NCBI GenBank assembly: GCA_008638375.1
Contig: CM018031.1
Span: forward strand, 5,790,062 to 5,854,061
Source of the DNA: Nyssa sinensis
Lineage: Eukaryota > Streptophyta > Magnoliopsida > Cornales > Nyssaceae
Direction: 5' to 3'
Length of the DNA stretch: 64,000 bases
Part shown: piece after piece, positions 37,751 through 49,283 of the stretch
Layout: the number at the start of each line of letters is the position of its first letter
Position numbering within the stretch: the stretch's first letter is position 1
Notes under the pieces: model-generated
What the model saw: the letters and a program-made list of their open reading frames with translations, nothing else
What the model was told of the DNA's origin: nothing
Database searches by the model: none
Program-made: the position numbers and the translations under genes

Positions 37751-39446
37751 CCATGCAAAAAATTTTTATTTTCCATGGCTTAATTTTCTTCTCTTCATTT
37801 TTCACTCTCCTCTGATGAATATTATTTGTAACTTGTATATATATTTTTTTCTCTTCATGTATTTGAAATGGTTGGAATCTAATGATAGAAGTTGATGAAT
37901 TTTGCAAATTTTTTATAGTTCTTGCAAGTTGAATGGACTACTGAATATTGTAGTATGGGGTTTGGAACTTAATTAATTATTAGTTTGCATGAATGAAGGT
38001 GGCACAAAAATAATATATATTTTGCATGAGTCTAAACCAGTGGGCCAAAAAAAAAAAAAGGATTGAAATTTAAAAAAAAAAAATACAATTCCAGAGAAGG
38101 TCTATATTTGTTTAATTGTATGATTACTATTTTGGTCCAAAGCCAAACAAAAAGAACATTCCTCTTCTAGTTGGGTCTTACATATTAGGTGGACCAATAT
38201 CTGGCACTTTATAATTCGATTCTGATGCTCCTAATTGCATATATTAGTTATCTTCATGTGGGGGGTTTGTGATCATGATAAATTAAATTCAATTTGTAGT
38301 GTATTTTATTTTATTTTTAATAGGGCTATTTAGTTTGAAGTAGCAAGCCAAGTGATTAATTTTTTGTGTCCAGTCTGTCTATCACTTTGATTTATTGTAT
38401 CATGATTGAAATCATTTCCTTTTTATTTTAATTTTTTGTAAACAGTTGTAATGGTAAAATCAGGATAAAACTCATATCTTTGCAATGATACGATCCTAAC
38501 CCCAAGTATTATATTTAGATTATTTACAGAAGTCCCCTTTGGGAGAGAATGATGATTTGTTAGTATAGGACGATTTGAAAGATGTAATTGAAAGGACATG
38601 CATGGTTTGATTCAGTTTATATACTTGACAAAATCTGTTATATTTTAACCAAACCTTTTGCACGGATTTATGATTTGAGAATGATTTTCTTATGTTAAAA
38701 TTTGATATACATTGATGAGTTTGCTCTCAAATAATATAAGTGTTACAAGGATGACACGTGAGTGTATTGAATCTCACATCAGGTGTCTATTGGAACAATA
38801 CCATCAAACAGCTTAAACCTTTGCGCCGATAACAATAAGCTTTTAGGGCAACTAATGTTCTAACTTGATCTTAAGATTTTGATTTTAAAAGGTCTTAAAT
38901 TTATATCTCTCAACACTTTTTTTTGGCTTGTTAGTGCAGGATTTTCACTCTGTTATATTCATTAAAAATAAATCAAAGCACACCAGCACTTAGAATCTCT
39001 TTGTAAAGCAGTATCTTCTGTGAATTAAAGCTAATTCTAAAACTATAGAAAAATGGAAGTCATCCAATCTGTCACATGATTCCTTGTGAAGTTCAAGTTG
39101 AATTTCAAAGTCGTAATTGTCATTGGATCTAGTCAGTTCGAAGGGCATTCACTTTACATTTCTCGTGAATATATTTTTGATATGTATAGTGACTTATACT
39201 CTGTTTCTCTACTTCTCTTATTGATGAGGATACATGCCACATTAACTGAACTTGGTCACCTTTTAAAGGCACAGGTACCTTTAGTTTCAAATTATTCTCA
39301 TTGACTAAGTCATCTTTTCCTCTTCATTAGAAGCATGCGCAGTTGCAAACTCTATCAGAAAGAGACATCAGTAATTTAGGTGAATTGGTCTCAACTCACA
39401 AACCTGGGGTGCTCTGTATGCGCGTATGTGTGTTTGTGTCTATCTA

Positions 39447-39482
<36 letters not shown>

Positions 39483-40822
39483 TATGTCTTTATGTATATA
39501 TATCTATATAGATATAGATATGTTCTGATTGGCAGCGGCCTACTACTGTCAAAGGAGTTTGGTCATTCCAATTAAATATTTGGAGGGTACTGAATGAAGT
39601 AGGAGCTTCATATTCAGCTGAGAAAGCATATTCTATCTGCATTCGGATTTCAGACTGCCTATAAAAATTCCTTTTTACAAGTGACATGAACCTAAGGTTC
39701 AATCTCCACAATTTATGGGTTCCAATGATAAAAAAAAAATTATTAATCTTCTAGAAAAAGGAAATTATTGACTTGCTAAAGTAATTTTATGTAGTATCTA
39801 TGCTGTTATAGCAAGAGGGAAGTTTTAGAATCCTATTTCAATTTTTCTTTTTTCAAAAAAAATGCCCATGTATATTGATATATCATAATACTGTTAATTA
39901 TTTTATGATAATAAATTTTGAAGTTGATGAAAGAATATAATCTCAGCCACTGTATAGATTGTGAAGTCATCTCACTTGTATATTAACTACCTAACTTTAT
40001 TTGGCTGACAAAGGGCTGCTTGTAGGCCATTACCACAAGAGTTGAACTAGAAAATTTTCTTTAAAGGGGCCAGAGTTTAAATGTAAAAAACAAGAGCTAG
40101 ACTGAGAGTGAAGAATTTGGGAGGGCCCAGACTAGAAATATATTATTATCTAGGGGGCCACCAGTGATATTTTTGAGAAGTGACCTTGAACATAAAAGAA
40201 TTTTAAATTGTTATGGCCCTCCTTCAAGCAATATGTAATTCTAGCCCCAATAGCCACCATTGAATTTCTTCTGCTTCTATAACTGTTTTTTAATGCTGGG
40301 CAAGATTATCCCATTATCACCATCTAACCTTAGTCAATAATTCCATGTTATGATTAAGGTAAGATGTTAATATAATATTTTTTCAGTATGCAATTGTATA
40401 AGAAACGTTTGTATAGTCACTTTCGTCATGTGTTTGTCGTTTGAACACCAAAACAGTAAACACAGAGAATTATGAATTTAAAATTAATAAAAATAAAATA
40501 ATATTTTTTTGTCTTAAAAGTTACCTCCAAATCTTTGCATAATTACAAACAACTCATATAATCTCCACCAACAAGTGTTCAAACCACCAATGTTGCTTAT
40601 GGGAAACTTTTACAAGTAAATTGAAAATATTTGCCACAATCACAGCCACTTCATTGGCCACCAAATTAACTTTTTTCCAAATTTGATACAAAGAAGTTCG
40701 TGAAGAAGTGACATATACAACTTTGAACATAATAAAACATCAAACTGAATTCAAACATTGTTTTGACTTTACATTACACCCCCATTACATTAGCCATATT
40801 ACTAGTCCAAAACTAAATGATA

Positions 40823-40858
<36 letters not shown>

Positions 40859-42284
40859 TTATTGTATATAGATTTTTTTTTATAGAACGATGGAAAAAAA
40901 AAAAAAGATTGAATTTATACAAATTGTATGAAAAATGTGTACTTATACTACTCAAATAGAACATTAGTCTTACAAATATATTATTTTAAACTCTTATATC
41001 TATAATGATTCATTATTTATTGTGATGGTACAATGCTCGAATTCTCTGAAGTGTGAGAATAGATTCAACACCCTAGCACATGTAAATGGACTTTATTTTA
41101 TATCTTACAATTATCATTTATTTATTTGATAAAATTTATTAGTAGTTCTGAATGTGCAATGTTGGAAAAGTGACTTAATGCTTGAAATTTGTGACTTTTA
41201 TTTTATAACTTACGATTTTCATTTTATTTATTTATTTATTGAACTTTTTAGTATTTCTAGTGGCCTGAACTGAAACATGTCCAAGTTTTCATGCTTGAGC
41301 TGGGCCAAGTATAGAATGAACTGATGCCACAAATTGGGCTAAATCAGCCACTCCTCCTGGTCTATTAGTCTGGTCCAAAGCCCAGTTTGCAATGGGTGGA
41401 CAGAGTATTTCCAGATGATTTGAGCCCAAATTGTTGGGACTTCGAAAATTAGGACAAAAATTCACCACAACATTTAGAATTCTGTATCTGTTGCTTTCAA
41501 GATAATCATTTCTACTCCGCCATTGGCTGGGCTGGATTTTTTTTGTTCAGGACTTATTTATTAAAAAATAAATTATATATAGATGTATTTTTATTATTTT
41601 TAAAAAAAAAATAAAAAGTGACAACTAATCAAAATGTTCATGATGTCAAAAAATAAGATAATTAATTGTCTATTAATTTAAAAATAAAAGGTGCTTGAAT
41701 TTTATAATAATTTAATATTTTTTTTTAAGATACTTAAGTTTAATTAATTTAAAAAAAATTATTAAATTTAAATTAAATCAAATTTTATGTACCATATTCC
41801 AATAAAGGAATTAAATTTACATCAAAATATTGCTTGATAGTCGTATATCAATTTAATAATTCTTATAATACGTGTGGGCACCTGATGTTGCAAAAATCTA
41901 AATCCAATGTGTCATTAAATAATATATATATATATATATATAGTCAACAAAATGATTATTTTCAGACAAAATCAAACATACCATTAATAAGTTTAGTACA
42001 TTATAAGAAAAAACAAGATATGTTACTCACTTTGCTAAAGCGTTGATAATAAATATAATTGTAATCTTAATTTTTCATACATTTAATCACATTTGAACAT
42101 AAAATATACAAAAAGATCAACATCAAACAATACTACACCCCTTTATTAAATGCTCTGCAATTCAAAAACAAAAATTAAAGCAAAAACATAAACAAAAAGA
42201 AAAGGAAATATGTGATTAACAAGACAAAACAAACATGTGAATAGTAAGATGGATGACCTAACGAAATGAATATCTCGTTTATTC
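37751..42284. other. AT-rich intergenic DNA, no gene seen
   Basis: Contains (TA)n tracts near 39450-39478 and 40827-40856 and scattered degenerate repeats (for example the 'ggggcca...gggggcc' patch at 40066-40165). Short open frames lack recognised domains. Confidence 0.45.
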
Positions 42285-42572
42285 AATCAACATATAACAC
42301 CTATAAATCAAAGTCAATATATTAAATATAAATATCAATTAAAATTTATATTTCATCTACATTTCTTTTTTCCAATTAATATATATATATATATAACACG
42401 TATAGACTAAAATCAAAATATTAAACTTGAAAATCAAGTAAGGAAAATGTTATACTTATCAAATCTTTATCCCAATTTTAAAATTCATATTCCATATATA
42501 TCGATATTCTCTATGAACATATAACACATAAACTAAAGTCAAGATATTAAACTTGGATACCAAGTAAAGCCC

Positions 42573-42612
<40 letters not shown>

Positions 42613-42800
42613 CTTTTCTCCAATCCACATATAGCACGCATAAACAAAAAATCAAGTTATTAAACTTGGGTATAAGGAAAGCTCATATTTCTTCAATTCC
42701 ACATATAACATGCATAAACAAAAAGTCAAGTTATTAAACTTGGGTATCAAGTAAAGCTCATATTTCATGTATATATATATATATATATATATCAAAAAAA
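42285..42800 (+). repeat. Degenerate minisatellite upstream of the DUF2828 gene
   Basis: A unit of about 80-110 bp of the form 'acatataacac-cataaac-aaa-gtcaa-(t/a)tattaaacttgg(g)tatcaagtaaagctcatatttcat' recurs at about 42292, 42393, 42513, 42627 and 42703. The units are separated by (TA)n tracts. A weaker relative continues at 42848 ('taacacgtgtaaaccaaaata'). The two units at 42627 and 42703 are the most alike. Confidence 0.85.
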
Positions 42801-43053
42801 AATTTAAAAATTTTGATTGAAATTTAATTTATACTTTAAAAATACCGTAACACGTGTAAACCAAAATAGATATCATAGCCGAATAATATACAAATAGATA
42901 TCATAGGCGAATAATATACAATCAAAATATTACACTTGTTTAACAACAACTGACAAGCGAATCATAGGCGATCCCAATCGCCATTTACTCGGCCCCAGTA
43001 ACCTTTTCCGATAAATAGAGCGTAACTGGAACGCACATTTCACATTCCCCGAG

Positions 43054-45081
43054 ATGGATCCGAGTAGTCAGCTTCGCGGGCCTCCCGAAATCCATGATAT
43101 GCCCCCTCCGGCAGCCGCAGACGGCGGTGAAGGCATCCCTATGGAGTCATTAGTTGCTCAAACTCACGACCTTGAACTGTCCGAAAAAACCACCGCTGAA
43201 TCCCACTGAAGACGACTCAACCACCGAAAATTATGGCACCGTACCCATGGACGTCTCCGGACCGCGGATGGGATGGACGGAGAACTTCTCGCCGACCTTC
43301 TTGTCCTCCGGGAACCCGTGCCTTGACTTCTTTTTTCACGTGGTCCCCGACACCCCGCCGGAAGTTCTGATCTGGAGGCTACAGTTGGCTTGGGCTCAAA
43401 ACCCGTTGACTACTCTCAAGCTGATCTGCAACCTGAGAGGGGTAAGAGGGACCGGGAAGTCCGACAAGGAAGGGTTCTACACGACGGCGTTTTGGCTCTA
43501 CAAGAACCATCCTAAAAGCCCTAGCCTGCAATGTTAGGGCTATCGCCGATTTCGGCTACATCAAGGACCTTCTCGAGATTCTGTATCGGATTCTGGAGGG
43601 CCCTGAAGTGAGAAAAATTCAGAAAGCCGAAAGGCTAAACAAAATGATGCAACATTCACCGCGAACTCGCTTTGACCGAAAGCATTGCAGAGTGATTCGC
43701 GTAATCAAGCGAGAAAATAGGCCGAAGAAGGAAAAGATAGTGAAGACTCTGCAGGAGTTCAACGAAGAGAAAGAGAAGGCTAGGGTTCTGAGGAAGGAGA
43801 GAGAGCTTGCTAAGGCCAAAAAAGCCTTAGATAAGTACAATCTTGATCTGAATTATCGGTTCTTACACGATCAGATTTCGGATCTGTTTGCAGAGCTTTT
43901 GAAATCCGATATTGGGAATTTGAATTCCGGTAAGCATAACAAGATCAGTTTGGCTGCGAAATGGTGTCCGACGATTGATTCTTCGTACGATAAGTCGACA
44001 CTGATTTGCGAAAGCATTGCGAGAAAGCTTTTCCCGAGAGAATCTGACCCTGAATACGAAGGAATCGAAGAGGCTCACTATGTTTATAGGATCAGAGATA
44101 GGCTGAGAAAACAAGTTCTCGTCCCGCTGCACAAGGCATTGGAATTGCCGGAGGTGTTCATGAGTGCGAATGAATGGAACTCGCTTCCGTACAATCGGGT
44201 CGCCTCTGTAGCGATGAAAACTTATAAGGAGCTGTTTTTGAAACATGACAACGATCGCTTTAAGGAGTACCTTGAGAATGTGAAGAGTGGCAAGGCCAAG
44301 ATCGCAGCCGGAGCATTACTTCCCCATGAGATTATTGGCGCTTTGGACGATGACGATGGTGGAGAAGTAGCAGAGCTTCAGTGGAAAAGAATGGTTGAAG
44401 ACCTGGCAAAGGAGGGAAAGTTAACGAATTGCATAGCGATATGTGATGTCTCGGGAAGTATGTCAGGAACCCCGATGAAGGTGTCTGTGGCGCTTGGTGT
44501 ATTAGTCTCAGAGGCTCAGTGAAGAGCCATGGAAAGGCAAAGTGATTACATTCAGCGCTAATCCTGAGCTCCACAAAGTTGAGGGTGATACCCTTCTGGA
44601 GAAGACTCAGTTTGTGAGAAAAATGGAGTGGGGCATGAACACAGACTTCCAGAAAGTTTTTGATCGGATCTTGGAAGTTGCAGTTGAAGGTAAGCTGAGT
44701 GAAGATCAGATGATAAAGAGGATATTTGTTTTCAGCGATATGGAATTTGACCAGGCATCTGCGCGTTCTGAAGATATTGAAGAAGCATATGAGGGTTCTG
44801 AAGATATTGATGAGAATAATTGGGAGACAGATTACAAAGTCATAATGAGGAAATTTCGAGAGAAAGGATACAGCAAGGTGCCGGAAATTGTGTTTTGGAA
44901 CCTTAGAAACTCGTCATCCACTCCAGTGGCGGCCAAGCAGAGTGGAGTGGCACTGGTGAGTGGGTTTTCAAAGAATCTATTGACTATCTTTTTGGAGGGT
45001 GGTGGAGCTGTGAACCCTGAGGATGTCATGGAAATAGCTATCTCTGGTGATGGCTACAAGAAACTTGTCTTAGTTGATTGA
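43054..45081 (+). CDS. DUF2828 / UCP015417 vWA-like protein, intronless, with three +1 frameshifts as written
   Basis: A conserved plant protein of unknown biochemical role with a von Willebrand A-like domain. Four overlapping frames join to about 674 residues, about the family's full length. ATG 43054 starts MDPSSQLRGPPEIHDMPPPA. The family blocks follow in order: FLSSGNPCLDFFFHVVPDTP, LKLICNLRGVRGTGKSDKEGF, ACNVRAIADFGYIKDLLEIL and KWCPTIDSS. The MIDAS-like CDVSGSMSG is at about 44440-44466, followed by EEPWKGKVITFSANPELH, a KIFVFSDMEFDQA-like block reading IFVFSDMEFDQA, and EIVFWNLRNS. Frame changes fall at A6 43184-43189, A4 43514-43517 and GG 44513-44514; each needs one base fewer. All else is intact, so I call a gene. 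If the shifts are real it is a pseudogene. Confidence 0.88.
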
Positions 45082-45718
45082 ATATATCAAAGAGTTACAT
45101 GCGTTTAATACTTTAATTTTAAACTATAATGATGATTATAGAGTGATGCTTTTACTTACAGTGGCTTAGAAACACCCATTTACAAACTCTCGAGTGATCG
45201 GGTTACCTGGTGCAACAGTAAATTTTAAAGCTTCTGAGGTGGTGAATCAATGAAAATACATCTTCCTTTCTGTTTATTCTTTTTATCAAGAACATACCGA
45301 TTTCTGTGATATGGATTTGTTGTTTGTGATTTCGGGGAGTTAATCCTATCTACCAAGAAGTCTGAGATATAAATACAGCTTGGACATGGAATTTGCACTG
45401 CATTCTACATTAAGACTCAATTCATTTCTGCAAAAGGAACTTAACAATCCATCTATTTGATCTTTTAAATTTTAGTACATCTTGAATATCATTAATTTTT
45501 TTATCAGTAGCCCTTGAAAATTAGCATTTATTTGATGTATGTTTACCAAATTCAGTCTTCATTGGGTAGAAGTCAGAGCTGGCTGTGATTCTGTTGTTGG
45601 GTTGTGCTTCGAACTGCGAAGGAAAGAAGCTGAAAAAATGAAATGATTCATACGGTATATCGATCAATCGTGTTGGTCAATTTGCTGCAGATTGCGGCTT
45701 GATTGATATATTAGAATA

Positions 45719-45830
45719 GGGTCTAGCCTAGTGCACGGGTTCCCGCCATTGCAGGGTCTAGAAAAGGTTAAATGTACACAGGTCTTATCCCCGACAAGCA
45801 AAGAGGCATTATGTTTTAAACCTCTGGACG
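45719..45830 (+). repeat. Au-SINE-like element
   Basis: 'gtgcacgggttcccgccattgcagggtctagaaaaggttaaatgtacacaggtcttatcccc' matches the recognisable order of a plant Au SINE core (GTGCA...CCCGCCAT..GGGTCTGG..GGGT.A.ATGTACGCAG.CTTACCCC). The 45751-45785 part is shared with 5687-5718. Decayed; ends are approximate. Confidence 0.6.
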
Positions 45831-46205
45831 AGTAGAATACTTTGAATATGATCCATCTCGATGGTTCTATATTGCATTGGACTAATTGAAGAACTATAAT
45901 GCTCTAAACAAAGGCAGCCATGAGACCAAAGAGATGTAAATAAAATTAAACCAGAAAATCTGTCCTTGAATATCTATGGGGAGTTTTATCCTGTTTTCAT
46001 AAATAAATAAAAAGTACTGTAGGTCTGGCTTGACTCTTATCCGTTTTTTTTGGATAGGTGTTATAGAAATTGATTCTGTATAGCTACCTTCCAGATTTTT
46101 TTTTTTTCTTTTATGGTTAACAGTTCTGAATTTAAGTAGAACATGTATATGGACTGCAAAGCTTTTCTTCTCACTCTTCATGTGCTAAATTGATGGGACT
46201 GCTAT

Positions 46206-46577
46206 CTAAGAAGTACAGACACTCTATTTTGGCTCACATATTCCTGTCGGACATCGATATTCTTGGACACTCCGGACACGTGTCCGGACACTTGAATCAT
46301 GGATGTTGATGATTAAATGAAGAAGTTTTTTAATTTTTATTTAATAGCTTTGTTATTTTAATATCTTAATACTATTTTTTAAATTTGTGTGTTTTTATGT
46401 CAAGTTTAATTAAAAAAACATTAGATTTTTATTATATGGTTATATAAAAAATTTATATATATTCAACGTGTCCCTAACGTGTCCGTGTCCGTGTCCTATT
46501 TTTTTGAAAAATAACTGTGTCTACGTGTTCGTGTCGTATCGTATCCGTGTCTCGTGTTCGTATCCTGTATTTCTTAG
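46206..46577. mobile_element. hAT-type MITE, 372 bp
   Basis: A perfect 8-bp target duplication, ACTGCTAT, flanks it (46198-46205 and 46578-46585). The left end is CTAAGAAGTACAGACAC; the reverse complement of the right end is CTAAGAAATACAGGATAC. Both arms are rich in GTGTCC/GGACAC motifs ('gacacgtgtccgg' on the left, 'cgtgtccgtgtccgtgtcc' on the right) around an AT-rich core. It has no coding capacity. The 8-bp duplication indicates the hAT superfamily. Confidence 0.93.
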
Positions 46578-47917
46578 ACTGCTATTGCATGCAAATTTGA
46601 AGTCTGATGATCATACCTTAATTTCCTGCTTCCATTTCAATCTTATAGTTCGTATTGTCTATGTTCTTTTTTTCGAAAGGGTTTGAACAAAATTGTCCTT
46701 TCTCATATGATTTTTTTTTCAAAGGAATCCTTTCTCATATGATTAATTGCTTTAAAACATGCTTAAATACACTTATTTTTATTGCAAGTGTTGTTTAATA
46801 AAATTCCTTGGGCATCTTAAACATGTAATATGAACTGCATTCTGAACAGACACATGTTAGCTGAAGGTCCGACACCAGAATCATGGTTGGAGTACTAATG
46901 TTCTCACTGTTTGAGTTTGTTCTCTTTAATTTCCCAGTTGATTGAGTTATTGTTCACTCAATATATGTTCACCAAAGTTCCTCTCAGAGTTGCTGAATAA
47001 AGCCACGGAGCTATTTGTGATTTAGCTGTTGAAGCTGGCAAAATAGAAAGTTTCAGCTTGTCTAATAGTACAATTATGTTGGTGGCTGTCTTGTTTCAGC
47101 TCTGTAGTATGATTGAAATGCACCTAAATTGGGAAAACTATTATTATTGGATGGATTTTATTTACTTTTTCTAGCATATTCACCAGGGAAGAAAAATTAG
47201 TAATTGAGAATACTCTTTTGTGATTGAGAGTACTAATGTTCCTCACCTTTTTCCCCTCTTCCCCTCTTCTTTTGGTAATAGATGAAGTTCAAGGCTGTAA
47301 TTTCCTGCAAGATTGACGCTTGTCTTGATTGGATAGCTCTTATATAAGGGATTTAATGCTTGTATGTTGAATTCCAAAATTTTTATAGTTTCCTTCTCCC
47401 AATTTGCTTTGGCTTTTCTTCTGAATTCGAAAAAAATCCATTAGAAAAGATCTTAGAAAGTTGAATTGTTTTATATTTGGGTTAATCCTAATTTTTGTTT
47501 CGATGATGTGGTAATGTTCGGTATAACCATTTATTACTTTGAGTTTACCTTTTACTAATTTGGCTGGTCTTATTGGCAGTGGATTTTGTTTGCATTATGT
47601 TTTTGAGCTGTCTCAGTCTCTCTAAGAGCACTGGTGCGAATCTGAGCCAGCATCACGAGGACCTGTCTTAAAAATTTGGGGAAGTTACCAGGTATCGAGT
47701 TCAGTACTGCAAGCAAAAACTCCGCACTAGTTAATGTCTATGCCTCTAATTGAGTTATCAATTAATATACTTTTTCAAAAGGAAAGGAAGTTCTGTAAAT
47801 GTGTTTTTTATGGTGAGAATAGGTTTTAGCCATGGTTTCAAATCATGAGAGGCAAAATGCTCTATGAATTAAGCTAGTAGCATTTTTGCATTATTAGCAT
47901 TTAGGATATATAGGTTT

Positions 47918-48490
47918 TTGGACATTAGTAACTTTCGAACCAAACTCTGCCTCCAACTCTGGCATAGTTTGAGGGAGGGTATTGGCATAACCCAGCATCT
48001 CAGTGTGAATTGTGGGATTCAAAAGAGTGATAAGGTTGAACATAACTATCGAAGTGATAAGGTTGGAAACTCCCACAATTCATGCTACAATAGTGGAGAG
48101 ATGTTGAAGGATGAAGGAGTATCAATGGCAACAACTTCAACCCGAAATGGTAGTTCGACTAGTTAAGGAAATCTCAACAAATTGATTGAGCAAATCTTGG
48201 ATTCAAACAGAGCACATCTTGGAGTATCCTCACAGAGCATATCTTGGATCATATCCTGGAATGTTGACGTAGCATATCTCAAAGATAAAATAATTCAAAT
48301 CACTCTCAGATAATTTCAGGATTTTATGCTACTCGTTATACGGATTCTATGTAATCTCTTTCAGTTTTACTATAATTTTGTCATCCCAGTCTTTGTGTTT
48401 AAATAGAGGACGTACTCCTCAGTACGCCATATATGAAGAAATAAAGAAATTATATCTCCAGCTGTATTCACGAATACAAAAAGTAAACTT
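47918..48490 (+). mobile_element. 3' end of a Copia-like retrotransposon with its LTR (remnant)
   Basis: The frame at 47918-47980 reads MDISNFRTKLCLQLWHSLREGIG, which resembles the last residues of Copia pol (a ...SKLGL...SLRGGVG-type tail). It ends in a purine tract, gagggagggt (47971-47980), as expected for the polypurine primer before an LTR. The following DNA reads like an LTR: '(t)aaatagaggacgtactcctcagtac' and an 'aataaagaaatt' polyadenylation-like site near 48439. The left part of the element and a second LTR are absent from the window. Confidence 0.5.
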
Positions 48491-48730
48491 ATTCATTTCA
48501 TCCTTTCTCCTTTTTTTAAATTTCTCTTCTAATAGTTCATAGGCTTAAGCTCCCTGCACTCATGTTTTTTTGGACGGGTCTTTTGAAAATTTATGAGTTG
48601 TTCAGAACTTCAAGTTAGGAAGCTAATTCATTTAGTTTCCATTTGGGATTATTTACATATTATAAAAGTAATCGTGGATAATCAGCTGGGAGAAAAATGA
48701 TTATGTTATAATTAATTTGGTGATTATTGA

Positions 48731-49278
48731 TGATGCTGCACTTTTTGGCCGACGTAGATTCCGAGCTCGGTTCCCTGTAGAACGCTCAAAGAAGAATATC
48801 AGAGGACCACAGATTGGCTCCAGCGGTAGCCGCTTCTGATGCTTAAGTTAATAAACTGAATTGAAAAGACTATAATGTAAGCCTAAATAATGAGCACGAA
48901 AATAAAGCGTACCTTTAGGGCTTAATTTATAGGTTGTGGCTTTCCTAAGTTGATTAGGATTTGGAGCCATAGAAATAAGGATTTGATCATTGAAGATAGC
49001 AATTTTCATGTTGAATACTACGATTGAAAGATATCTGTGAGTGATAGTTTTCTTGTAGAAGACTGTTTCCTTATACTCTGCTCGGTAGGGCACTAAGGCG
49101 GTGATGAGCTTTGAATCCTGAGGAGTGCTTCGGAAGATCTGTACTCAGACTTGTATGCTCTGAAGGGTGAATGGATAAGTATGCTCTGAATGATCGGGCA
49201 TATCAGAATACTCTGGATGTCCGAGCCTCATAGCCACAATATCATATGGGGACTGATCTGTCACTTTGTTGTATATCA
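48731..49278 (-). mobile_element. Solo LTR, 548 bp, perfect 5-bp target duplication
   Basis: It starts TGATGCTGCAC and ends GTATATCA on the plus strand. ATTGA flanks both sides (48726-48730 and 49279-49283). It aligns with the solo LTR at 4251-4823, sharing 'gatgctgcactttttg', 'ttggctcc(g/a)g(t/c)ggtagccgc', 'taatttatagg' and 'ctgtcactttgt'. A TATAAAT box on the minus strand near 48924-48930 sets its direction. No internal retroelement DNA remains. Confidence 0.93.
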
Positions 49279-49283
49279 ATTGA

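Noticed and set aside
14401..42800. CRISPR-like repeat-spacer arrays
   Set aside because: The repeats are degenerate, of unequal length and in a plant nuclear context; they are minisatellites or tandem duplications.
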